NCBI GenBank assembly: GCA_003136475.1
Contig: PLEQ01000126.1
Location: 1-7,372 of the forward strand
Length of the DNA stretch: 7,372 bases
Source: Deltaproteobacteria bacterium
GTDB taxonomy: Bacteria > Bdellovibrionota_B > Oligoflexia > Oligoflexales > Bog-1112
Reading direction: 5' to 3'
The notes below the pieces were generated by a model. That model saw only the letters and a program-made list of their open reading frames with translations, was not told the DNA's origin and did not search any database. Positions 1 through 6,474 of this stretch are shown here, one piece after another (the first letter of the stretch is position 1; each line of letters begins with the position of its first letter). A program made the position numbers and the translations under genes.

Positions 1-315
1 GATAAGTAGAATGCTGAGCTCAGTTTGGTGGCGTTCGGCACTTTGTAATTCGCGGTGCAAAGTCTCTTCGAGAAAGCGGGCGTTGAAGAGACCAGTGAGT
101 TGGTCGAGAAAAAGTCCCTTTTCGAGTTGGGCGCTTCTTTCACGCCAATAGCATTCGCGAGTGTAGATGCTGGTTAACCAGGGGATCTCATCCTGGAGAT
201 CATTCTTTAAAAATTCCGATAGGATTTCGTTAAGAGTGCGATGGAGATCTGGGAGAGAGCGCTGGGCAAAGAGGCGTTCGGCATAGTCTTCCAGATTTTT
301 GCAATTTGGGCTCAT
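1..315 (-). CDS. GGDEF-domain protein (probable diguanylate cyclase), N-terminal 105 residues only
   Basis: Reading the minus strand from the ATG at 315 gives an open frame of 105 codons that leaves the window at base 1. Residues 1-66 are a mostly polar, probably helical segment (it begins MSPNCKNLEDYAERLF) with no domain I recognise and no signal peptide or membrane segment. Residues 71-105 match the start of a GGDEF domain: D71-x-LTGL-x-N78-x-R80, followed by the conserved helix and a strand ending SILLI. This is the usual D-x-LTGLxNRR opening. Diguanylate cyclases make c-di-GMP from two GTP. The GGDEF active-site loop itself lies outside the window, so catalytic competence cannot be judged; it could be a degenerate c-di-GMP receptor or have a further domain. 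Its ATG overlaps the stop of the upstream prepilin peptidase gene as ATGA, which indicates one operon and probable translational coupling. The N-terminal segment could be a sensory or dimerisation region. Confidence 0.85.
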   Translation of the reverse strand, partial: MSPNCKNLEDYAERLFAQRSLPDLHRTLNEILSEFLKNDLQDEIPWLTSIYTRECYWRERSAQLEKGLFLDQLTGLFNARFLEETLHRELQSAERHQTELSILLI

Positions 316-1181
316 GGCATAGCTGGGCTTCTAAAAAAAAGCCCATGGATTTTAGCCAGGACTTCTAGCCAGTGAATGGGAGCGATGAGATAGAGTGCGG
401 CGCCCAGCGCCAGAAAGGGACCGAAGGGGATTTCTTGTTGAAAATTCATGCGGCGCTTGCCGATCATCAAACCTATGCCTATGCAGGATCCGCTAATAGA
501 ACCAAAGAGTAAGGTTGGTATGAGGGCTTGACAACCCAACCAGCCGCCGATCGCAGCGAGGAGTTTGGCATCTCCCATTCCTATGCCTTCGCGCCCTCGC
601 ACAGCTAAATAAAGCCAGGCGATGGCATAAACTCCACCGCCACCTAGGAGGACGCCCCAAAGCGCACTTTGCCACGTCAAATCGGGATGAATGAGGACGA
701 CGAGCGGTGTCAGCAGAACCATGGGCAAGCTGATTACATCGGGAATTATCATATGTTGCATGTCTATAACGGAACAGATGAGCAGTAGCGAGGTGAAAAT
801 TAGCGCATGGGTGAAGCGTATAAGAGTGTTGGTATCGGTCTTGAGTAAGGGTAGTAGGGCTTTTTCGAAAAATGGAAATCGCCAATAAAGATACGCTACG
901 AGTAGACCCGAGAACAGTTCGACCCAGGGATAGTAACGCGGGATTTTTTCGCCACAGCAGCGTGTTTTACCCCGCAAGGCAAGGAAGCTTAGAATAGGGA
1001 TGTTGAGCCAGGACGGAATTTGCGTACCACAGTGCGGGCAGATGGAACGATTGGACTGCCAAAAAATTTCCCGTGGTATTCGGTAAATACAGACGTTGAA
1101 AAAGCTTCCAAGGACCGTGCCGAAAACAAAAAAGATCCAAGTCAGAGGGGAGATAAGAATCTGGGAAATAGTTATAGACAA
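312..1181 (-). CDS. pilD: Type IV prepilin peptidase / N-methyltransferase (PilD/GspO family)
   Basis: Inner-membrane aspartyl protease that cleaves the leader of type IV prepilins or type II secretion pseudopilins and usually N-methylates the new N-terminus. With the TTG start at 1181 the protein has 289 residues; the frame stays open to a GTG at 1262 (316 residues), and the residue numbers here use that longer form. Seen: GSFFNVCIYRIP (52-63), the cysteine region CPHC (75-78) then an atypical CC (102-103), the catalytic aspartate of IDMQHMIIPD (D167), the second catalytic aspartate in GMGDAKLLAAIGGWLG (D231), and IPFGPFLALGA near the end. Several long hydrophobic segments fit the usual eight-helix topology. 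I prefer the TTG because AAAGGA lies six bases ahead of it, the upstream GTG and ATG (1250) have no Shine-Dalgarno, and 24 residues before GSFFNV is typical for the family. A TATACT on the minus strand (1225-1220) could be a -10 element just upstream, but it has no clear -35. Its stop overlaps the start of the GGDEF gene. Confidence 0.93.
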   Translation of the reverse strand: MSITISQILISPLTWIFFVFGTVLGSFFNVCIYRIPREIFWQSNRSICPHCGTQIPSWLNIPILSFLALRGKTRCCGEKIPRYYPWVELFSGLLVAYLYWRFPFFEKALLPLLKTDTNTLIRFTHALIFTSLLLICSVIDMQHMIIPDVISLPMVLLTPLVVLIHPDLTWQSALWGVLLGGGGVYAIAWLYLAVRGREGIGMGDAKLLAAIGGWLGCQALIPTLLFGSISGSCIGIGLMIGKRRMNFQQEIPFGPFLALGAALYLIAPIHWLEVLAKIHGLFFRSPAMP

Positions 1182-1187
1182 AAAAGA

Positions 1188-1193
1188 TCCTTT
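1188..1193 (-). promoter_or_regulatory. Shine-Dalgarno that decides the pilD start
   Basis: The minus strand reads AAAGGA here, six bases ahead of a TTG at 1181. The in-frame ATG at 1250 and GTG at 1262 are preceded by pyrimidine-rich sequence without a recognisable ribosome binding site. This supports the shorter protein starting at 1181. Confidence 0.55.
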
Positions 1194-1311
1194 CGCGATG
1201 ATTAGGCTTTCCAAATATGAGTATATATGGAAAATTTGAACACCTTTCATAAAAAATAGCACAGGAACTTCATGCGTTCGAGCCTTTGCTCTCGCTGGGG
1301 ATGATGGAAAA

Positions 1312-3741
1312 ATGAGCGCAAAGTTAATTGAAAAATTAGAGTGGCAAATTCTTTTAAAGTATCTCGCGGACTTTTGTCAAACAGAGGAGGGCAAGTCTCG
1401 GAGTTTTGAGCTGCGTCCGAATCTCAAACGCGATGCGGTCAAGGCGCGGTGGGACTTAGTCGATCCCTTATTAGGGTTGATTCGACTGGGTACGCTGCCT
1501 GCGATTGGAGAAATACGTCCAATTTATTCCGTACTGAAGCAATTGTCTATCGGGCAGGTCTTGGAGGGGGAACAGTTCACAATCATTTTGAGCCTTCTCC
1601 AAACAACCGTTCGTGTCTCCGCTTTTGCAAGAGATTTTTCGTCGACGTGCTCGACGCTTATGCTTGTGCAAGGCCGCTTGCATCCCCTTCCCGAATTGCT
1701 GCGAGCAATTTCTATAGCAATCGATGAAGCAGGTGCTGTACGTGACGATGCCACGCCTGAGCTTGCGCGTATTCGCTCGCAGAAACGCGGTCTTCGCAAA
1801 AGAATTGAAGATTTGCTATCGAGCATTAGCAAGGAAACGGAGTTTGCTCAGTACCTCCAAGATGATTTTATCACGATGCGGGAAGACCGTTATGTCGTGC
1901 CTATTAAGCTCGATGGTAGAGGACGTGTACCCGGAACCATCATCGACACGTCAGCGAGTGGTCAGACTCTCTATATAGAGCCGGCATCGATTCGCGCTCA
2001 AAATCAAAATCTTAAAGAGTTGGACATGTCCGAGCGTATCGAGGTCTTTCGGATCTTGCGCGAGCTTAGCCAAGCGGTTGCTCGCGAAAGCGAAGCGATC
2101 AAAGAAAACTATGCCGAACTTATTGCGTTAGACCTGCTCTTTGCGGAAGCCCAGTTGGCCTATAAGCTGGATGCTGGGCCCATCAAACTCAGTGACAAAC
2201 CTCTGCTTAATTTGAAGGAGGCCGTGCATCCATTTCTGCGCTTAGGAGACAGTGGGCGGGTCGTCGCAAACGACATTGAGGTGCATGAAGGACAGAATTG
2301 CTTAGTGATTTCTGGACCGAACGCCGGAGGCAAGACAGTCATTTTAAAAACCGTAGCCATGGTTCATATGATGGTTGCGGCTGGTTTGATGCCGTCGGTG
2401 GGAGCTGAATCTGAAGTCTATCTTTTTGAAAACATGTTTATTGAAATGGGCGATACTCAGGATCTCGGGGCCCAACTCTCAACATTTTCGGGTCACCTGA
2501 TGGGGCTCAAACCGATACTCCAGCATGCCGGCCCGGCCGATTTGATTTTTCTTGATGAGATTTGTGTGGGAACGGAACCGCACACTGGTGCCGCACTTGC
2601 CCAGTCCATGTTGGAGCACCTTGCGGAACGAGGAGCTTGGGTCATTGCCACAACTCACTTCGATAGTTTGAAGATTTTAGCCCTGAACAACCCCCGTTTC
2701 CGTAGTGGCGCCATGGGCTATCGCGAGGGCTATCACCCTACCTACAAGTTGAATGTCGATTTACCAGGTCTCAGTTTTGGGATCGAAGTTGCGGAACAAG
2801 TCGGCATTCCATCCCTGATTATCCGTCGTGCCCATGATTTGCGGGGTAAGGAAGTTTCGACCTTCGAGAACGCCATTGCCAAACTCTTGCAGCAAGCGGC
2901 TCAGTACGAAGAAAAAATTGAAGAAGCAGACGTGAAGATCCGTAAGGCTGAGGAAGAAAAATTACGCTGGGCCCATGAGGTTGAGCTGCTTAAAAAGCGT
3001 CGCCATGATTTGGCCGAAAAAGTCATTGAGCAATATGAAGAGGAACTTCTCCAACTTCGTGAAAAATTTGAAAGCACCCTCAAAAGCGTCAAGAAATCGG
3101 ATGATATCAACCCCAGTAAAAAAGAATTGACCGAGACTTTGGGTGAGCTCAAAAAAGGTTTGACACGCCTTGGCAAAGACCATCTTGTGCAAGAGAAACA
3201 GCCGGGCGAAGCCGTGGTTCTGGATAAATTAAAAAAGGGTGATCATGTCTATGTGAGTCGTTTCAAGAAAATGGGTAAGATACTGCGCAAAGGTAAGACG
3301 GCATCTGAAAAAATTGAAGTCGAGATCGGATCGTTAAAATTTAAGGTCTCCGTTCAGGAATTGCGAATCGTCTCACGCAGTGAAGCCGCGAAGCCCAACA
3401 AGCTTTTGCAATATCGGAAAAAGCCCAAGGAAACCACTGTTCGCACAGGTGAAACAAAAGCTCGGCTCTTGGTGATCCCGACCGGCACGAACAGTCTTGA
3501 TTTGCGGGGCTTGACGGTTGAAGATGCGATGGAAAAAACCTGGCGATTTTTGGATGCTGCTGTTATGCGCGGGGAGTACGCCGTCCTGCTTATTCACGGG
3601 CATGGCACGCAGACCCTCAAGCAAGCCATTCGTAATGCTCTCGCAAAGGATAGTCCCTACGACATAGAATTCTTTCCAGGTTCTCCCCAAGAAGGTGGTG
3701 ATGGGGTGACGGTTGTGTATTTCCAACGTGAGAGTGACTAA
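1312..3741 (+). CDS. mutS2: MutS2 family ATPase with C-terminal Smr domain
   Basis: An 809-residue homologue of MutS2, close to the 785 or so residues usual for the family. Domains in order: N-terminal helical/core region (about 1-300) with DATPELARIR (146-155) and EDRYVVPIK...GTIIDTSASGQTLYIEP (191-224); ABC-type ATPase with Walker A GPNAGGKT (335-342), signature-like STFSGHL (390-396), Walker B LIFLDE (411-416) and the H-loop TTHF (H449); a charged coiled coil (about 518-590); a small basic KOW-like segment (about 638-690); and an Smr domain (727-804) with LDLRG (729-733) and HGHGT (762-766). It lacks the mismatch-reading N-terminal domain of MutS. Family members have been linked to suppression of recombination and, in Bacillus, to sensing and splitting collided ribosomes; which applies here cannot be told from sequence. 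All ATPase motifs look intact. The start is the ATG at 1312 with a weak purine-rich Shine-Dalgarno (GATGGAAAA) and no in-frame alternative just upstream. It is the first gene of a unit with the E1 gene 14 bases downstream. Confidence 0.97.
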   Translation: MSAKLIEKLEWQILLKYLADFCQTEEGKSRSFELRPNLKRDAVKARWDLVDPLLGLIRLGTLPAIGEIRPIYSVLKQLSIGQVLEGEQFTIILSLLQTTVRVSAFARDFSSTCSTLMLVQGRLHPLPELLRAISIAIDEAGAVRDDATPELARIRSQKRGLRKRIEDLLSSISKETEFAQYLQDDFITMREDRYVVPIKLDGRGRVPGTIIDTSASGQTLYIEPASIRAQNQNLKELDMSERIEVFRILRELSQAVARESEAIKENYAELIALDLLFAEAQLAYKLDAGPIKLSDKPLLNLKEAVHPFLRLGDSGRVVANDIEVHEGQNCLVISGPNAGGKTVILKTVAMVHMMVAAGLMPSVGAESEVYLFENMFIEMGDTQDLGAQLSTFSGHLMGLKPILQHAGPADLIFLDEICVGTEPHTGAALAQSMLEHLAERGAWVIATTHFDSLKILALNNPRFRSGAMGYREGYHPTYKLNVDLPGLSFGIEVAEQVGIPSLIIRRAHDLRGKEVSTFENAIAKLLQQAAQYEEKIEEADVKIRKAEEEKLRWAHEVELLKKRRHDLAEKVIEQYEEELLQLREKFESTLKSVKKSDDINPSKKELTETLGELKKGLTRLGKDHLVQEKQPGEAVVLDKLKKGDHVYVSRFKKMGKILRKGKTASEKIEVEIGSLKFKVSVQELRIVSRSEAAKPNKLLQYRKKPKETTVRTGETKARLLVIPTGTNSLDLRGLTVEDAMEKTWRFLDAAVMRGEYAVLLIHGHGTQTLKQAIRNALAKDSPYDIEFFPGSPQEGGDGVTVVYFQRESD

Positions 3742-3744
3742 GCC

Positions 3745-3750
3745 AAGGAG
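3745..3750 (+). promoter_or_regulatory. Shine-Dalgarno for the fused E1 gene
   Basis: AAGGAG sits five bases ahead of the GTG at 3756 and four bases after the mutS2 stop (3739-3741). It fixes GTG as the start in preference to the in-frame ATG at codon 6 (3771). The absence of room for a promoter or terminator between the genes supports co-transcription with mutS2. Confidence 0.85.
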
Positions 3751-3755
3751 AGAGC

Positions 3756-6179
3756 GTGAGTAAGCCAGGTATGGAGCAGGTGGCCTTGTCGGCGGTGAGT
3801 CGCGATGAAATTCTCCAGGACTATCGTTTAGCCGTGATCAGTCGGCAGACAAGTTTGCTGGGTCGCAAAGAAGTTCTCAATGGCAAAGCTAAGTTTGGTA
3901 TTTTTGGTGATGGCAAGGAGTTGGCGCAACTTGCGATGGCAAGAGCTTTTCGTAAAGGTGATTGGCGCTCAGGGTATTATCGTGATCAAACGGTGATGCT
4001 GGCGCTTGGAACCACATCGGTGCGAGAGTTCTTTGCCCAGCTGTATGCTGACCCATCCTTAGAGAGAGAGCCGGCCTCCGGTGGACGGCAGATGAACTGC
4101 CATTTCGCGACGCGCTATATTGACCGACATGGGAATTGGCTTAATCAGACGGAGATGTTCAACACTTCGAGTGATATCTCTCCAACGGCTGGTCAAATGG
4201 CGCGTCTCGTGGGTCTGGCTTATGCTTCGAAGCTTTATCGAAACGCACGGGAACTTAAAAATTGGCAAGGTCGCAGTCAGTTTTCACAGGATGGAAACGA
4301 AGTCGCATTCGGCACTATAGGCAATGCTGCCGCTGCCGAAGGCGTTTTTTGGGAAGCTGTGAATGCTGCTGGTGTTTTGCAAATCCCGATGGCTTTGTCG
4401 ATTTGGGACGATGGCTATGGGATATCGGTGCCGAATGAATTCCAAATGACCAAAGGAAGTTTGTCTGCGGTCTTAGAAGGTTTTGCAAGTCAGGGCCAAC
4501 TCAAAGGTATCGATCTCTACACAGTGCGAGGTTATGACTACGACGCTCTTGTCCAAGTCTATGCTAAGGCGATTGCAAAGTGTCGTGAAACTCATGCGCC
4601 GTGTGTGATCCATGTTACGCACATGACTCAACCGCAAGGGCATTCCACCAGCGGGAGTCATGAGCGCTATAAGACTCAAGAGCGGCTTGATTACGAAGAG
4701 TCGATCGACTGCATCAAGCAGATGCGTGAATGCTTGCTGAGCAAGGTAGGCATCGAGGCTTCGACCTTAGTGGCTATTGAAGCTGAAGCCGCTCAGTTTG
4801 TGGAAAAAGAACGACAAGCGGCATGGGATGTCTACCAAGCTGCGATCTTGGCAGAAAAAATTGAGCTGCAAGAGAGTCTTCAGCAATTTCCGGACACGTT
4901 GAGTACCGAGCTTCTGCAATCTTTAAAAGCCCAGCTCAGTAGCTCGGGTGGTCTGCTGAGGCGTCAAATTGACACATTTGCGCGTATGACGCTGCTTAAG
5001 GTCCATCATCAAGGCTTGCTTCCCGAAAGGGGGAGCCTGGATAACTTTGTCGATAAATATCGCAGGCGCTGTGAGGAGACTTATAGTTCCAGTCTTTATA
5101 CCAGGCATCGCTCACCGCTGACGGTTGAAGCTATAGCGCCGTCTTATTCTCACGACGCGCAGCGTCTCGATGGCCGGCAGATCATCCAAAAGTTTTTTGA
5201 GATCAAGCTCGCGCAGGATCCCCGAGTCTTCATTGTCGGTGAAGATGTCGGGCAACTCGGAGGAGTCAATTTAGAATTTGAGGGGCTCTGGAAAACTTTT
5301 GGTGATTTTCGCGTTACCGATACCGGTATACGGGAGATGACTATTTTCGGCCAAGGCATGGGTGCTGCCATGCGGGGCCTTAGGCCAGTTGTCGATATTC
5401 AATACCTGGATTATTTGATCTTTGCCTTGCAAGGGATGAGCGACGATCTCGCAAGTTTGCACTACCGAACGGCGGGAGGACAATTGGCGCCAGTCGTCGT
5501 GCGGACGAAGGGGCATCGTTTAGAAGGGATCTGGCATACCGGTTCCCCGATGAGCATGCTTCTGGGCTCGCTGCGAGGTCTCCATATTTGCGTACCTCGC
5601 AATTGCACTCAGGCTGCTGGGATGTATCAAACCATTTTTGCTGGTGAAGACCCTGCCTTGGTCATTGAAGTTTTGAATGGCTACCGTGTCAAGGAGCGCG
5701 TGCCAAGTAATTTGGGTGCCTACACCGTGCCGCTCGGACTCTGTGAAGTTCTCGTTGAGGGACAGGATATAAGTCTCGTCACCTACGGTGCTTGCGTGGC
5801 CTTGGCACAATCGGCAATTCAAGAACTTGCAAAAATGTCCATCAGTGTGGAACTTATCGATGTTCAAACCCTGCTGCCTTTTGACCGTCAGCAAATAATT
5901 TTAACTTCGGTCATGAAAACCAACGCGATTTTGTTTCTGGACGAAGATGTGCCTGGCGGCGCGACGGCTTATATGATGCAGGAAGTTTTAGAGACGCAGA
6001 AAGCCTACGAATTTTTGGATGCTCCGCCCCGCACTTTGTCAGCGAAAGCTCATCGTTCTCCGTACGGTTCCGACGGTGATTATTTCTCGAAGCCGAATCT
6101 TGCTGACATCGTTGAGCTAATTTACAAGATGATGAGTGAAAGATATCCACAGCGCTTTCCTGCGGTCGGTCTTCTCTAA
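3756..6179 (+). CDS. Fused E1 alpha-beta component of a 2-oxoacid dehydrogenase (thiamine diphosphate-dependent)
   Basis: A single 807-residue chain carrying both E1 subunits. These normally decarboxylate a 2-oxoacid on thiamine diphosphate and pass the acyl group to lipoyl-E2. The alpha half (about 15-330) has GRKEVLNGKAKFGIFGDGKE (36-55), SGYYRDQT (72-79), the cofactor-binding stretch GTIGNAAAAEG (186-196) followed by WDDGYGIS (217-224), and the phosphorylation-loop equivalent GHSTSGSHERY (295-305) with H296. A helical linker of about 130 residues follows. The beta half (about 470-795) has GEDVG (495-499), DTGIRE with the expected catalytic glutamate E527, WHTGSP with H594 at the usual active-site histidine, then a transketolase C-terminal domain (about 655-790). 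From its layout it is closest to branched-chain 2-oxoacid E1, and similar long fusions are, from memory, common in Bacteroidota. The substrate (branched-chain or pyruvate) cannot be fixed. The usual GDG...NN motif reads GNA...DD. No E2 or E3 is nearby. No clear terminator follows. Confidence 0.92.
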   Translation: MSKPGMEQVALSAVSRDEILQDYRLAVISRQTSLLGRKEVLNGKAKFGIFGDGKELAQLAMARAFRKGDWRSGYYRDQTVMLALGTTSVREFFAQLYADPSLEREPASGGRQMNCHFATRYIDRHGNWLNQTEMFNTSSDISPTAGQMARLVGLAYASKLYRNARELKNWQGRSQFSQDGNEVAFGTIGNAAAAEGVFWEAVNAAGVLQIPMALSIWDDGYGISVPNEFQMTKGSLSAVLEGFASQGQLKGIDLYTVRGYDYDALVQVYAKAIAKCRETHAPCVIHVTHMTQPQGHSTSGSHERYKTQERLDYEESIDCIKQMRECLLSKVGIEASTLVAIEAEAAQFVEKERQAAWDVYQAAILAEKIELQESLQQFPDTLSTELLQSLKAQLSSSGGLLRRQIDTFARMTLLKVHHQGLLPERGSLDNFVDKYRRRCEETYSSSLYTRHRSPLTVEAIAPSYSHDAQRLDGRQIIQKFFEIKLAQDPRVFIVGEDVGQLGGVNLEFEGLWKTFGDFRVTDTGIREMTIFGQGMGAAMRGLRPVVDIQYLDYLIFALQGMSDDLASLHYRTAGGQLAPVVVRTKGHRLEGIWHTGSPMSMLLGSLRGLHICVPRNCTQAAGMYQTIFAGEDPALVIEVLNGYRVKERVPSNLGAYTVPLGLCEVLVEGQDISLVTYGACVALAQSAIQELAKMSISVELIDVQTLLPFDRQQIILTSVMKTNAILFLDEDVPGGATAYMMQEVLETQKAYEFLDAPPRTLSAKAHRSPYGSDGDYFSKPNLADIVELIYKMMSERYPQRFPAVGLL

Positions 6180-6195
6180 TTTCCTTTCTTAGGTC

Positions 6196-6225
6196 TTGGT
6201 TCTCTCGGAAAGTATCGGTTATAAT
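6196..6225 (+). promoter_or_regulatory. Candidate sigma-70-type promoter in the gap before the dehydrogenase gene
   Basis: A perfect TATAAT (6220-6225) is preceded at 18 bases by TTGGTT (6196-6201), which keeps the TTG of the -35 consensus. Transcription would begin near 6232 and give a leader of about 240 bases before the ATG at 6475. The -35 is weak, so this rests mainly on the -10 match and on its position in a non-coding gap. Confidence 0.45.
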
Positions 6226-6231
6226 TGTGTC

Positions 6232-6451
6232 CATCCGGTGGATTTTAGAGGCCAGAAGGTCCACACAACAAAGTGTAGTGTGTGTTCAGGTGTTGGTTTG
6301 CTTTCTTCCTCCTGCTTAGCTCGTAGGAGTTTCTCTCCGTTTTTTCTGTAGGCAAGCCTCTTTCTGAAACCTTCTTTACCTTTCCAAGCAAATTGAATTG
6401 ACATACACTTGTGGGCACAAAAAGGTACGACCGAAAGGTCGTGCCCTTTTG
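6232..6451 (+). other. Structured non-coding region: possible long 5' leader or small RNA
   Basis: This stretch has no convincing gene on either strand, is strikingly pyrimidine-rich on the plus strand (about 6297-6390), and contains nested complementary segments: AAGTGTA (6271-6277) with TACACTT (6404-6410), extended by TGT (6279-6281) with ACA (6401-6403) around a bulged G; AGGTGTT (6288-6294) with GAAACCT (6366-6372), one mismatch; GGTTTGCTT (6295-6303) with AGGCAAGCC (6350-6358), nine pairs including two G-U; CTCCTGC (6309-6315) with GTAGGAG (6323-6329). Together these form one rod-like fold, followed by a terminator-like hairpin. A competing local helix CACACA (6262-6267) with TGTGTG (6279-6284) would exclude the outermost one. 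I do not recognise any known riboswitch, 6S RNA, SRP RNA, tmRNA or RNase P signature. The pairings were found by eye, and chance pairing in a biased sequence cannot be excluded. Confidence 0.35.
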
Positions 6452-6452
6452 T
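6417..6452 (+). terminator. Terminator-like GAAA-tetraloop hairpin, possible attenuator
   Basis: Nine uninterrupted pairs (6424-6432 with 6437-6445, including one T-G) close a GAAA tetraloop at 6433-6436. After one A-C mismatch the helix continues with AAAA (6419-6422) against TTTT (6447-6450) and two more pairs. The T run is short, but the shape is that of an intrinsic terminator, and the flanking A and T runs make it nearly symmetrical, so it could also work on the minus strand. It ends 12 bases before the Shine-Dalgarno of the downstream gene, leaving no room for another promoter, so any transcript of that gene from upstream must pass through it. Confidence 0.6.
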
Positions 6453-6463
6453 AAGTCCGTCGG

Positions 6464-6470
6464 AAAGGAA
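6464..6470 (+). promoter_or_regulatory. Shine-Dalgarno for the 3-hydroxyacyl-CoA dehydrogenase gene
   Basis: AAAGGAA lies just ahead of the ATG at 6475 (five bases between GGA and ATG). This decides the start: the frame is open back to a GTG at 6409, but those extra 22 codons would translate the hairpin and the ribosome binding site and have no family resemblance. Confidence 0.85.
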
Positions 6471-6474
6471 ATTT

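Noticed and set aside
1222..1227. TATATA on the plus strand as a mutS2 -10 element
   Set aside because: No -35-like hexamer at suitable distance; the AT-rich spacer between the divergent genes gives several equally poor matches.
1247..1273. Eight-codon leader peptide frame (minus strand) whose TGA overlaps the in-frame ATG of pilD at 1250
   Set aside because: The AAAGG ahead of it is nine bases away and the downstream ATG is probably not the pilD start, so the overlap looks fortuitous.
5520..5894. Minus-strand open frame of 124 codons inside the E1 gene
   Set aside because: It lies entirely within a well-conserved coding region and has no recognisable domain; it is a shadow frame.
6398..6403. 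Perfect TTGACA as a -35 element for the dehydrogenase gene
   Set aside because: At 15-19 bases downstream there is only AAAAAGGTAC-type sequence belonging to the hairpin and no acceptable -10 hexamer. A sigma-54 reading of the nearby GGGCAC also lacks the second element.
6409..6474. N-terminal extension of the dehydrogenase from a GTG at 6409
   Set aside because: The extra 22 codons would translate the hairpin and the ribosome binding site. The ATG at 6475 has a proper AAAGGAA and gives the standard family N-terminus.
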